A DNA stretch of 44,417 nucleotides from Oscillospiraceae bacterium. Lineage in GTDB: Bacteria > Bacillota > Clostridia > Oscillospirales > CAG-272. The first letter of the stretch is position 1, and each line of letters begins with the position of its first letter. The position numbers and the translations under genes were made by a program. The notes beneath the pieces are model-generated. The model saw nothing but the letters and a program-made list of their open reading frames with translations. It was not told where the DNA came from and did not search any database. The stretch lies in NCBI GenBank assembly GCA_015065215.1, contig SVQT01000013.1, positions 1 through 44,417 of the forward strand, in the 5' to 3' direction. Of this stretch, positions 31,886 to 40,756 are shown one piece after another.

Positions 31886-34684
31886 ATGGCGAAAGATTAC
31901 AGTGCATCATTGAACCTTCCCAACACCACATTCGCAATGCGTGCCGAGCTACCCAAGCGGGAGCCGCAAATGCTGGAATACTGGAACAGTATGGATCTTT
32001 ACGGCAGTATGCAAAGGCACGCGGCAGACAAGCCTGCCTTCATTTTGCACGATGGGCCTCCCTTTTCCAACGGCAATATTCATATGGGTCACGCGCTCAA
32101 CAAAATCCTCAAGGATTTTATCAACAAGTCCCGTCTGATGAGCGGCTACCGTGTGCCCTATATCCCGGGCTGGGATAACCATGGCATGCCTATTGAGTCT
32201 GCTATCATCAAGCAGAATAAGCTGGATCACAAAAAGATGTCGGTGTCGGATTTCCGCTCTGCCTGCCATGCCTTTGCGCAGAAATTTATTGATATTCAGC
32301 GCGAGCAATTCAAGCGCCTTGGCATCACCGGCGATTGGGAGCACCCTTATGCGACCATGGCGCCCAGCTTTGAGGCGCGTGAGGTCAAGGTGTTTGGCGA
32401 GATGTACCGTAAGGGCTATATTTATAAAGGGCTGAAGCCTGTCTATTGGTGCCCGAAGGATGAGACGGCGCTAGCCGAGGCGGAGATCGAGTACAAAACC
32501 GATGCGTGTACCTCTATTTATGTCAAATTCGGTATGAAGGATGACAAGGGCAAGCTGGCCGGCATTTGTGATCTTGCCAACACCTATGTGATCATTTGGA
32601 CAACCACCACCTGGACTCTGCCCGGCAACCTTGCCATTGCGCTCAATCCGGTGGAGGACTATGTAGTGGTCAAGGCGGGCGCTGAGAACTATATTGTTGC
32701 CAATGCGCTGTTGGAAAAGACGATGCAGGCAGGCGGTGTGGCTGACTATGAAGTGATTGCTACTTTAAAGGGTAGCGAATTTGAGTATATGACCGCGCGG
32801 CATCCTTTCTTGGATCGGGAGTCTTTGTTGGTCAATGCCGACTATGTAACTATGGAGAGCGGTACCGGTTGCGTACATACCGCTCCCGGCTTTGGCGCGG
32901 ATGACTACCAGACCTGCCGCCGCTATAACATTGATGTTTTTGTGCCGGTGGATGACCGTGGCTATCAAACCCAGGAAGCGGGTAAGTTTGCCGGCATGTA
33001 CTATGCCGAATCCAACGTTGCCATTCTGGCCGATATGAGAGAAAGCGGCGCCCTGTTTGCCAGTGAGGAGATCTCGCATGAATATCCCCACTGCTGGCGT
33101 TGCAAGTCTCCCATCATCTTCCGTGCCACCCCGCAGTGGTTCTGCTCGGTGGATGCCTTCAAGGAGGAGGCAGTGGAGGCGTGCTCCAAGGTGCAGTGGC
33201 TACCTGCGTGGGGCGGTGAGCGTATGGTCCAGATGGTGCGCGAGCGTGCCGACTGGTGTATTTCCCGTCAGCGGAAATGGGGCTTGCCCATTCCGGTCTT
33301 CTACTGCGAGGATTGCGGAGAGGTCATTTGCGATGATCAAACCATCGAGAGCGTTTCCGCTATCTTTGGCGAGAAGGGCTCTAACGCCTGGTTTGACATG
33401 GATGCCGCCGCATTGCTGCCAAAGGGTTATGTCTGCCCCAAGTGCGGCAAAGCGCATTTCAGTAAGGAAACCAACACGCTGGACGGTTGGTTTGATTCCG
33501 GCTCTACGCATTTTGGTGTTTTGACCGATGCGGAATGGCCCGCCGATGTATATTTGGAGGGCGCCGATCAGTATCGCGGCTGGTTCCAGTCCTCTTTGCT
33601 GACTGCCGTTGGCTCCACCGGTGTGGCGCAGGCACCCTTCAAGACGGTGCTGACGCACGGCTGGGTTGTTGACGGTGAAGGGCGTGCCATGCACAAGTCT
33701 CTGGGCAACGGCATTGATCCGCTTGATATGATCAAGAAATACGGTGCCGATCTGGTACGTCTATGGGTGGCTTCTGCTGACTATCATGTGGATGTGCGCG
33801 CTTCGGACGCGATCTTCAAGCAGCTGTCTGATGCTTACCGTAAGATCCGTAATACTGCCCGCTTCCTGCTGGCTGATCTTTACGATTTTGATCCCGAAAA
33901 GGATGCCGTGCCGATGAGCGAGCTGACCGGCATCGACGCTTGGATTGTGGCGGGTATGAACGAGCTGGTGCGAAAGGCGAGTAACGCGTATGACCGTTAC
34001 GAGTTCCATATCATCTATCACGATCTGAGTGATTTCTGCACCACTGATCTGTCCAAGCTGTATATTGATATTACCAAGGACCGTGTCTATGCTGAGGCGG
34101 CCGACTCTAAGGCTCGCCGCAGCGCGCAGACCGCCATGTACTATATCATTCATGCGATGACCCGCCTGATCGCGCCGTTGCTTTCCTTTACCGCCGAGGA
34201 GATCTGGCAGACCTTGCCGCATAAGAGCGGTGATGTAAAGGAGAGCGTATTCCTCAACGATATGCCCGCCTTTGACCAAGGTCTGACCTTCCCTGAGATC
34301 GCGGCACATTACAATGAGCTGTTCGGTTTGCGTGAACATGTCATGAAGGCGCTGGAGCTTGCCCGCGCGGAAAAGCGCATTGGCAAATCCCTGGACGCCA
34401 AGGTGATCGTTTATGCACCTGATGATCCCGCCTACAGCACATTGGCATCCTTCCGCGAGGCGCTCCCCACGCTGTTTATCGTTTCGCAGGTAGAGCTGGT
34501 CAACAGCGCCGCACCCGCCGGTACGGTGATCGAGGATGGCGCTCCCTTCGGTGTTGTGATCGAAGCCGCCGCAGGTGAAAAGTGTGACCGTTGCTGGAAT
34601 TATACCACTGAACCCACCCAAGACGGAGAAGGCGGATGCCTGTGTCCCCGTTGCAAGAGGGTTTTGGGCCTTTTCAAGAAATAA
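31886..34684 (+). CDS. ileS: Isoleucyl-tRNA synthetase
   Basis: IleS charges tRNA-Ile and edits valine. 932 residues: catalytic HIGH-type motif HMGH (66-69), editing domain with TWTLPGNLAIA and the threonine-rich IIWTTTTW, the KMSKS loop present as AMHKS (601-605), anticodon-binding domain, and a C-terminal zinc ribbon (CDRCWNYT and CPRCKRVLG). Start: ATG at 31886 with AGGAG 10 bp upstream; the TTG at 31877 overlaps the site. The 57-bp upstream gap is too short for a T-box leader. Confidence 0.97.
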   Translation: MAKDYSASLNLPNTTFAMRAELPKREPQMLEYWNSMDLYGSMQRHAADKPAFILHDGPPFSNGNIHMGHALNKILKDFINKSRLMSGYRVPYIPGWDNHGMPIESAIIKQNKLDHKKMSVSDFRSACHAFAQKFIDIQREQFKRLGITGDWEHPYATMAPSFEAREVKVFGEMYRKGYIYKGLKPVYWCPKDETALAEAEIEYKTDACTSIYVKFGMKDDKGKLAGICDLANTYVIIWTTTTWTLPGNLAIALNPVEDYVVVKAGAENYIVANALLEKTMQAGGVADYEVIATLKGSEFEYMTARHPFLDRESLLVNADYVTMESGTGCVHTAPGFGADDYQTCRRYNIDVFVPVDDRGYQTQEAGKFAGMYYAESNVAILADMRESGALFASEEISHEYPHCWRCKSPIIFRATPQWFCSVDAFKEEAVEACSKVQWLPAWGGERMVQMVRERADWCISRQRKWGLPIPVFYCEDCGEVICDDQTIESVSAIFGEKGSNAWFDMDAAALLPKGYVCPKCGKAHFSKETNTLDGWFDSGSTHFGVLTDAEWPADVYLEGADQYRGWFQSSLLTAVGSTGVAQAPFKTVLTHGWVVDGEGRAMHKSLGNGIDPLDMIKKYGADLVRLWVASADYHVDVRASDAIFKQLSDAYRKIRNTARFLLADLYDFDPEKDAVPMSELTGIDAWIVAGMNELVRKASNAYDRYEFHIIYHDLSDFCTTDLSKLYIDITKDRVYAEAADSKARRSAQTAMYYIIHAMTRLIAPLLSFTAEEIWQTLPHKSGDVKESVFLNDMPAFDQGLTFPEIAAHYNELFGLREHVMKALELARAEKRIGKSLDAKVIVYAPDDPAYSTLASFREALPTLFIVSQVELVNSAAPAGTVIEDGAPFGVVIEAAAGEKCDRCWNYTTEPTQDGEGGCLCPRCKRVLGLFKK

Positions 34685-34692
34685 TCCAATTT

Positions 34693-34735
34693 TTGCCGCA
34701 AACGCCGGCCCGATGGCGGCGTTTGCGGCAATTTT
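34693..34735 (+). terminator. Terminator after ileS
   Basis: TTGCCGCAAACGCCG (34693-34707) pairs exactly with its complement at 34717-34731, then ATTTTATG. It may be partial, since lspA starts 20 bp later. Confidence 0.82.
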
Positions 34736-34754
34736 ATGAAAGGAGACACGATAT

Positions 34755-35261
34755 ATGTGGATGATAATGGTTGGCGCGATTATCGCAGGTGTAATCGCGT
34801 TGGATCAGATCAGCAAGGCGCTGGTTCTCGCCCATCTTTTTGAAGGGCAGTTTCGCTTGATCCCCGGCGTGCTCCATTTCACGTATGTGGAAAACCGCGG
34901 AATGGCCTTCGGCATGTTATCCGAGCATCGCTGGGTCTTTATGGTGCTGTCTGTGATAGGCATCGGATTGGTGATTTTCTATATGCTACGTTATGTGAAA
35001 AGTACGCTTGGGCGGGTTGCTCTTTCGATGATCATTGGCGGCGGTATTGGCAATATGATCGACCGTGTCTGGCTTGGCTTTGTGGTGGACTTTATTGATT
35101 TCTGTGCCTGGCCAAAGGTGTGGAGCTGGGTGTTTAATATCGCGGACGCCGCGGTATGTGTTGGCGCCGCCCTCTTTATTTTGCAGTTGATCATCGAGCT
35201 GGTACAGGAAATCAAAAAGAAAAAGGATCCCCCTGAGCGTGAGGAGGAACAGAATGGCTGA
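34755..35261 (+). CDS. lspA: Lipoprotein signal peptidase
   Basis: LspA removes signal peptides from prolipoproteins; 168 residues and four membrane segments. Family motifs: ALDQISKALV (16-25), TYVENRGMAFG (43-53), GGGIGNMIDR, VVDFIDF with catalytic Asp112, and FNIADAAV with catalytic Asp131. The charged tail EIKKKKDPPEREEEQ ends the protein. GAAAGGAG precedes the ATG. Overlaps rluD by 8 bp. Confidence 0.96.
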   Translation: MWMIMVGAIIAGVIALDQISKALVLAHLFEGQFRLIPGVLHFTYVENRGMAFGMLSEHRWVFMVLSVIGIGLVIFYMLRYVKSTLGRVALSMIIGGGIGNMIDRVWLGFVVDFIDFCAWPKVWSWVFNIADAAVCVGAALFILQLIIELVQEIKKKKDPPEREEEQNG

Positions 35262-36198
35262 GCGGTATTCCTTTTCGGTTGAAGCCGAGCACAGGGGCGA
35301 GCGGTTAGACCGCTTTCTTGCCGATCGGCTGGCTGTGACCCGTTCCGCTGTGGAACGACTGCTGGAGGAGGGGGCTGTTGCGCTTTCTCTTGGGCAGGCG
35401 GTGAAAAATTATCGCTTGCGCGGAGGGGAGGAAATATGGGTCGAAATAGCAGACCCGGTTCCTGCCGAGGCGCAGCCCGAGGAGATTCCTTTGCATATTG
35501 TGTATGAAGATGAAGATGTGATTGTCATCAATAAACCTCAGGGCATGGTCGTTCATCCCGCCGCGGGTAATCCCAGCGGCACTTTGGTGAACGCGCTTCT
35601 TTACCATTGCGGCGGTTCGCTTTCCGGTGTGGGCGGCGTGCTGCGACCCGGCATTGTGCACCGTATTGATAAGGATACCAGCGGCCTTTTGGTGGTTGCC
35701 AAGAACGATTTTGCCCATCATGCCCTGGCAGAGCAGTTGAAAACGCATGCCGTCAGCCGGCTTTATCATGCCATTGCCATTGGCAATCTGCGCGAGGATC
35801 GCGGCACCGTTCATAAACCGATCGGTCGCCATCCTGTTGACCGTAAGCGAATGTCGATTGCCAAGGCAGGCGAGGGGAGAGAAGCGATCACGCACTATGA
35901 GGTGGCGGAGCGCTTTGGCGCTTTTACCTATCTGAAATGTCAATTGGAAACAGGGCGTACCCATCAAATCCGCGTGCACATGGCCTCACTGGGCCATCCC
36001 CTTTTGGGCGATCCGGTTTACGGTGGCGACGGCACCCGCTTTCAAGCATTACACAACGCACATTTTGCGGGGCAATTTTTACATGCCGCGGTGTTGCGGC
36101 TGATTCATCCCCGTACCGAGCGGGAGATGTGCTTTACCGCGCCATTGCCGCAAAATTTCGATACCGTGTTGGCACTTCTCAGAAAGGAATACTGCTGA
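35254..36198 (+). CDS. rluD: RluA/RluD family pseudouridine synthase
   Basis: 314 residues: N-terminal S4 domain (ERLDRFLADRL..., about 15-65), then the catalytic domain with VINKPQGMVVHPA and HRIDKDTSGLL, where Asp139 is the catalytic aspartate, and TGRTHQIRVH near the end. It probably modifies 23S rRNA like RluD (ylyB in Bacillus), but the exact target is not shown. GAGGAGG precedes the ATG at 35254; an in-frame ATG at 35239 overlaps that site. Confidence 0.92.
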   Translation: MAERYSFSVEAEHRGERLDRFLADRLAVTRSAVERLLEEGAVALSLGQAVKNYRLRGGEEIWVEIADPVPAEAQPEEIPLHIVYEDEDVIVINKPQGMVVHPAAGNPSGTLVNALLYHCGGSLSGVGGVLRPGIVHRIDKDTSGLLVVAKNDFAHHALAEQLKTHAVSRLYHAIAIGNLREDRGTVHKPIGRHPVDRKRMSIAKAGEGREAITHYEVAERFGAFTYLKCQLETGRTHQIRVHMASLGHPLLGDPVYGGDGTRFQALHNAHFAGQFLHAAVLRLIHPRTEREMCFTAPLPQNFDTVLALLRKEYC

Positions 36199-36199
36199 A

Positions 36200-37024
36200 A
36201 TGGACTTTTCTCGTTATCTCATTGCCACCGATCTGGATGGCACCTTTTTGGGGTCAGACGGCAAATTTGTGGAACGTAATATCAAAGCGGTAGCGCGGTT
36301 TCAGGCTGGCGGAGGATTGTTTACCTTTTCTACCGGCCGGGTGCATTTGAACATTCGGGAGGCCATCGGTGATCCTCGCAAGCTACTCAATGCGCCTTGT
36401 GTTATGAGCAACGGCGGTTATCTTTATGACTTTCAAGAAAACCTGGCGCTGGAGGGTGAACTGATGGCACAGGCGGATGTCGAGGCGCTGATCACCTTTA
36501 TCAAGGCGCGGTATCCCGATCTGCAATTCCGTGTATCAACCCCCACCGATCTTCGCGTGGAAAGTACCGATCGCTATATGGCGCGGGATCTGCGCCGCTA
36601 TGATGAGGGTACGGTTTTGGTCAGCCCCGCACTGACCTGGCCGACCGATGATTGGTATAAGATCGTATTTCGGGGTGAGCCGGGGGATATGCAGAGCCTG
36701 CGAGCTGCCCTGATTGAGGCTTTTGGCGAACGTCTGTCTCTGACCGCCTCGGACAGCCGTTTTCTGGAGGTGCAGGCACCCACCGTCAACAAGGCGGCGG
36801 GACTTGCCAAGCTGCGCCGTATTTGTGGTAGTGACCGCATTCTGATCGCCTGTGGCGATTATGAAAATGATTTGGAGATGCTACGGGCGGCCGACATTGC
36901 CATCTGTCCCGCCAATGCTATGCCCGAGGTTAAGGCCATCGCAGACTATACTCTTTGCCATTGCAGTGAAGGGCTGATTGGCGATATTGTAGATATGCTG
37001 GAAAGAGGGGAAATCAAAGGGTGA
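36200..37024 (+). CDS. Cof-type HAD hydrolase
   Basis: 274 residues of the HAD superfamily, subfamily IIB. Motif I is ATDLDGTFLG (nucleophile Asp11 and Asp13), motif II FSTGR, and motif IV GDYENDLEML. Cof-type enzymes are phosphatases of sugar phosphates or flavin mononucleotide, often broad. AAAGGAA precedes the ATG, one base after rluD. Overlaps the next HAD gene by 4 bp, so they are coupled. Confidence 0.93.
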   Translation: MDFSRYLIATDLDGTFLGSDGKFVERNIKAVARFQAGGGLFTFSTGRVHLNIREAIGDPRKLLNAPCVMSNGGYLYDFQENLALEGELMAQADVEALITFIKARYPDLQFRVSTPTDLRVESTDRYMARDLRRYDEGTVLVSPALTWPTDDWYKIVFRGEPGDMQSLRAALIEAFGERLSLTASDSRFLEVQAPTVNKAAGLAKLRRICGSDRILIACGDYENDLEMLRAADIAICPANAMPEVKAIADYTLCHCSEGLIGDIVDMLERGEIKG

Positions 37025-37671
37025 AGTACAAATTTGCTTTGTTTGATATGGACGGCACGGTGCTGGATACCTTACAGGACTTAGCTGACTCGACCAATGC
37101 GGTGCTGAAAAAGCATGGCTACCCCACCCATGACATCGAGGCGGTGCGGCAATTTGTGGGGAACGGCGCCAAAAAACTGATCGCAAACGCCTTGCCGCAT
37201 GGTACAGAGCAAGCGAAAATTGATACCGTTTTAGGGGATTTTAAGGAATATTATAAATTGCACAGTGCCGATGCGACAAAGCCCTATGACGGGGTTTTGG
37301 AAATGCTTGCCGCCCTGCGCGCGGCGGGCGTGCGCACGGCAGTGGTCTCTAACAAGCCGGATTTTGCGGTGCAGTCTTTAGCAAAAACGTATTTTGCCCA
37401 GCTCTTTGACATGGCTGTCGGCGATCGCGAAGGAATACGTAAAAAGCCGGCACCCGATAGCGTTTTTGAGGTTATGAAGGCGCTGGGAGCAACCCCTGCC
37501 GAGACGGTTTACATTGGCGACTCAGATGTAGATGTGCAAACCGCGCAAAATGCCGGCATTGATGGCATTTTTGTGAGCTGGGGCTTTCGTTCGGTGGCGT
37601 GCTTGCGTGAAAGCGGTGCCGAGGTGATCGTCAGCAGCCCCGCGGAGATCACAAGGATAATAGTAGAATAA
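37021..37671 (+). CDS. HAD phosphatase, phosphoglycolate phosphatase-like
   Basis: 216 residues, start GTG overlapping the previous stop (GTGA). HAD subfamily IA: motif I LFDMDGTVLDT, a helical cap (about 18-85), motif II VVSNKP, Lys in KKPAPDSV, and motif IV YIGDSDVDVQTAQNAG. The sequence fits Gph, which removes phosphate from 2-phosphoglycolate, but related substrates cannot be excluded. Confidence 0.9.
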   Translation: MKYKFALFDMDGTVLDTLQDLADSTNAVLKKHGYPTHDIEAVRQFVGNGAKKLIANALPHGTEQAKIDTVLGDFKEYYKLHSADATKPYDGVLEMLAALRAAGVRTAVVSNKPDFAVQSLAKTYFAQLFDMAVGDREGIRKKPAPDSVFEVMKALGATPAETVYIGDSDVDVQTAQNAGIDGIFVSWGFRSVACLRESGAEVIVSSPAEITRIIVE

Positions 37672-37697
37672 AAGCAGGCGCCGCGGCGCCTGCTTTT
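37670..37697 (+). terminator. Terminator after the HAD pair
   Basis: AAAAGCAGGCGCC-GC-GGCGCCTGCTTTT, a perfect 13-bp stem ending in TTTT; the first base overlaps the stop codon of the second HAD gene. Confidence 0.9.
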
Positions 37698-37757
37698 GCT
37701 CTGTAAAGGTAAAAATACGCCGTTTGATGAAAAAATGTGCTGTTTGATTAAAAGCAC

Positions 37758-37786
37758 TTGCAAAGTGAGGGTGTTTTCGCTACAAT
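37758..37786 (+). promoter_or_regulatory. Promoter of the glycyl-radical enzyme operon
   Basis: TTGCAA (37758-37763), 17 bp, TACAAT (37781-37786). The RNA would start near 37793, so the coding start of the activase must lie downstream, supporting the TTG at 37821. Confidence 0.72.
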
Positions 37787-37820
37787 AAAGATAATGACGA
37801 AGAAGGAAAGGGGCTTGAAA

Positions 37821-38672
37821 TTGACAGGCAGGATCTTTTCCATAGAAGAATTTGCAACCTTTGACGGTCCCGGTATCCGTATGACGGTATTTTTCAAGGG
37901 CTGCCCCCTTCGTTGCTCCTGGTGCCACAATCCGGAAAGCCAACGCTCAGAGGTGGAATATGCCCGCAGCCCAAACGGGTGCCTGAACTGCGGCAGCTGC
38001 CTGCGAGCAGCCGTGCGGGATGCGAAGGGCGATCTCCACTTGACGGCGGCATCGGCAGAGGCTTGTCCTCGCCGATTGGTGCGCCGTTGCGGCGAGGATT
38101 TTACCGTTGCGGCGCTTTGTGCGCGGATCATGGCCAATGCCGCTATATTGCGCTCTACCGGCGGCGGCGTGACCTTTTCGGGCGGCGAGCCCTTTGCTCA
38201 AGCCGACTTTCTCTTTTCCTGCCTGCAAGCGTTAAGGGGAGAGGTGCATACCGCTATTCAGACCTGTGGCTATACGGATAGAGAGAAATTTGCCAAGGGG
38301 CTTTCCCTTTGCGATTATATGCTATACGATCTGAAATTGATTGATCCCGCGCAGCACCGTAAGTACTGTGGCACCGATAACGCCGGTATTTTGGAAAACT
38401 ATCGCGCGTTGGCGGCATCGGGCAAGCCGTTTGTAACCCGTATTCCGCTGATCCCGGGTGTGACCGATACTGTGGAAAACCTTTCTGCCATTGCCTCGTT
38501 TGTGGAAAAGCAGGGTGTAGATTATGTAGAACTGCTCCCCTATAACCGTATGGCAGGAAGCAAATATGTGGGGCTGCTACGCCCCTTTGCGCCCGGCTTT
38601 GACGAGAAACGGGCGGTGGAACCGCATACTGAAATTTTTGAAAAACATGGCATACGTGCCAAGAAAATGTGA
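37821..38672 (+). CDS. Glycyl-radical enzyme activase (radical SAM)
   Basis: About 283 residues, activating the enzyme encoded next. Radical-SAM cluster Cys28-x3-Cys32-x2-Cys35 (KGCPLRCSWC), SAM-binding GGEP (121-124) and the early motif FATFDGPGIR. An insert has Cys54-x2-Cys57-x2-Cys60 and a Cys82 (SAEACP), enough for one extra iron-sulfur cluster; many related activases carry two full ferredoxin-like motifs. Start: TTG at 37821 with GGAAAGGGG 7 bp upstream; it gives the family beginning TGRIFSIEEF, and earlier starts fall at or before the transcription start. Nine bases separate it from the enzyme gene. Confidence 0.9.
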   Translation: MTGRIFSIEEFATFDGPGIRMTVFFKGCPLRCSWCHNPESQRSEVEYARSPNGCLNCGSCLRAAVRDAKGDLHLTAASAEACPRRLVRRCGEDFTVAALCARIMANAAILRSTGGGVTFSGGEPFAQADFLFSCLQALRGEVHTAIQTCGYTDREKFAKGLSLCDYMLYDLKLIDPAQHRKYCGTDNAGILENYRALAASGKPFVTRIPLIPGVTDTVENLSAIASFVEKQGVDYVELLPYNRMAGSKYVGLLRPFAPGFDEKRAVEPHTEIFEKHGIRAKKM

Positions 38673-38681
38673 GGGAACGCT

Positions 38682-40688
38682 ATGACAGAACGTGTGAAAC
38701 GGCAACTAAAGCTGCTCAATGACCGTACATACAGAAAGCTGCGTCACGCACCCGAGCAAGATCCTGAAACCGTGATTTTGCAATGGGATAAGCAAACCGA
38801 GGCGGGGGAAGCGGCACGCTTTGCCTATGCTTGCTTTTGCGAAAAGGAAGCCGTCTTCCACGGTGAGGATCTGTTTGGCTTTAATCGCTATTGTAGCGGT
38901 GCTTTGCCTGAAAAGGGACGCTTTGGCAATATTGTGATTGACTACGATACCGTGCTTGCCAAGGGGCTTTGCGGCATTTTGGAGGATGTAGATGCCCGTC
39001 GCCCTACTGCCGATGCCAAGGCAAGGGCGTACTATGATGCCATAGCGGTTTGCTACAACGCCACTTTTGGGCTGGTAGATATGTATGAAAAAGCTGCCCG
39101 TGAAGCGGGAAATTTGCGCCTTGCGGATGCGCTTTTGCGGGTACCCCGCCGGGGCGCGCGTGATTATTACGAGGCCCTGATCATGCTGCGCTTCCTTTCT
39201 TACATCCTGCGCCTTTGCCGTTGTGTGCATCTACCCTTGGGGCGCTTTGATCGCTATATGAGGCCTTATTACGATGCCTCTGTGGCGGCGGGTGCCAGCG
39301 AGGCGGAGCTGCTGGAGCTGACTGAGCTTTTCTTTATTGCCATGAATTTCGATACCGACCTGTACATCGGTATTCAGAAGGGCGATAACGGACAGAGCCT
39401 TGTGCTTGGCGGCTGTGACAAGCAGGGGAATGAGGTCTTTGGCCCACTTTCTGAGATTTGCTTGCAGGCCAGCGAGGAATTGGCGCTTATTGACCCCAAG
39501 ATCAATCTGCGCGTGAACAAAAACACACCGCTTTCTCTATATGAGCGCGGCACCAAGCTGACCAAGCAGGGGCTTGGCTTCCCGCAGTACAGCAATGACG
39601 ATATTGCCATCCCGTTCCTGACCTCTCTTGGCTACGATCTGGAGGATGCGCGCGATTATGCTATGGCGGCTTGCTGGGAATTTATTGTCAGCGGCAACGG
39701 TGCGGATATTCCCAATCGCAACTCCTTTGATTATCCCAAGGTGATTGAAAAGGCTACACGCGAGGCCTTGCCCGGTGCCGAGAGCTTTGAGGCGTTTCTG
39801 GAGGCTGTTGGCGTTGCCATTGAGCGGGAATGTGACGCGCTGATTGCGCATTGCAACGCAAGACCTGCCACTGTGCCAGAGGTCTTGATCTCCTCCTTTG
39901 TCAGCCCTACCATTGAACGGGGCAGAGATATTTCGGGCGGCGGTGCCAAGTATAACAACTATGGTCTGCACGGCGCGGGCCTCTCTACCGCCGCTGATGC
40001 GCTTGCCGCCATTCGCGAATGTGTTTTTGAGCGAAAATACTGTACCAAAGAGGAGCTTTTGGCGGCGTTGGAGGCGGACTTTGTCGGCTATGAGAGTCTG
40101 CAAAGAAAATTGCTGGATTGCCCCAAGATGGGCAACAACGATGATCGCGCAGACCGCCTGGGATGCTACCTCATGCAGCGCTATTCTTCTTACCTGAACG
40201 GCAAGCCCAACAACCGAGGCGGTATTTACCGTGCCGGTACAGGTAGCGCTATGGTCTATATTACACACGCCGCGGCTGTTGGGGCCACGGCGGACGGACG
40301 CCGCGCGGGTGCTCCCTTTGCCTCCAGCTATTCACCCTCACCCGACGCGCGATTGCGAGGGCCACTTTCCAACATTCAATCCTTTACCAAGTTTGATCTG
40401 CGCAAGATCTGCAATGGCGGCCCCTTTACCATTGAGATCCACGATACTGTATTTCGCAACGATGAGGGGGAACGTAAGGTGGCACAGCTGGTCAAGACCT
40501 ATATTGATCTCGGCGGCCATCAGATCCAGATCAATGCCATCAACCGTGACAGGCTTTTGGACGCGCAAGCGCATCCGGAAAATTACCCCAATCTGATCGT
40601 GCGTGTCTGGGGCTGGAGCGGTTATTTCACCGAGCTGGATACCGTCTATCAAAATCACATTATCAAGCGCATGGAATTTACAGTATAA
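38682..40688 (+). CDS. Glycyl-radical enzyme of unknown substrate
   Basis: 668 residues, shorter than most of the family (about 740-900). The C-terminal radical loop is RVWGWSGYFTEL with Gly644, 24 residues from the end, as expected. The active-site loop is MAACWEFIVSGNG, with Cys331 and Glu333. Pyruvate formate-lyase has two adjacent Cys; dehydratase-type enzymes (choline, glycerol, hydroxyproline) have Gly-Cys-Val-Glu. The Cys-x-Glu spacing here is of the second kind, but Trp332 and the preceding Ala are unusual. Other family motifs are present (NKNTPLSLYERGTKL, VGATADGRRAGAPFASSYSP, GGHQIQINAI). GAGGGAACGCT precedes the ATG. Cytosolic and oxygen-sensitive; substrate unknown. No shell, transporter or dehydrogenase gene is adjacent. 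Confidence 0.9.
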   Translation: MTERVKRQLKLLNDRTYRKLRHAPEQDPETVILQWDKQTEAGEAARFAYACFCEKEAVFHGEDLFGFNRYCSGALPEKGRFGNIVIDYDTVLAKGLCGILEDVDARRPTADAKARAYYDAIAVCYNATFGLVDMYEKAAREAGNLRLADALLRVPRRGARDYYEALIMLRFLSYILRLCRCVHLPLGRFDRYMRPYYDASVAAGASEAELLELTELFFIAMNFDTDLYIGIQKGDNGQSLVLGGCDKQGNEVFGPLSEICLQASEELALIDPKINLRVNKNTPLSLYERGTKLTKQGLGFPQYSNDDIAIPFLTSLGYDLEDARDYAMAACWEFIVSGNGADIPNRNSFDYPKVIEKATREALPGAESFEAFLEAVGVAIERECDALIAHCNARPATVPEVLISSFVSPTIERGRDISGGGAKYNNYGLHGAGLSTAADALAAIRECVFERKYCTKEELLAALEADFVGYESLQRKLLDCPKMGNNDDRADRLGCYLMQRYSSYLNGKPNNRGGIYRAGTGSAMVYITHAAAVGATADGRRAGAPFASSYSPSPDARLRGPLSNIQSFTKFDLRKICNGGPFTIEIHDTVFRNDEGERKVAQLVKTYIDLGGHQIQINAINRDRLLDAQAHPENYPNLIVRVWGWSGYFTELDTVYQNHIIKRMEFTV

Positions 40689-40728
40689 CATAAAAACACC
40701 GTTGATATTTATCAACGGTGTTTTTATG
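40689..40728. terminator. Bidirectional terminator after the glycyl-radical enzyme
   Basis: Two 19-bp arms (40689-40707, 40710-40728) are exact complements with a 2-base centre, with A and T runs at the ends. It serves both this operon and the convergent DUF1934 gene. Confidence 0.93.
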
Positions 40729-40756
40729 AAAGCGCAAAGCGGTAGTGAAAATGGCC

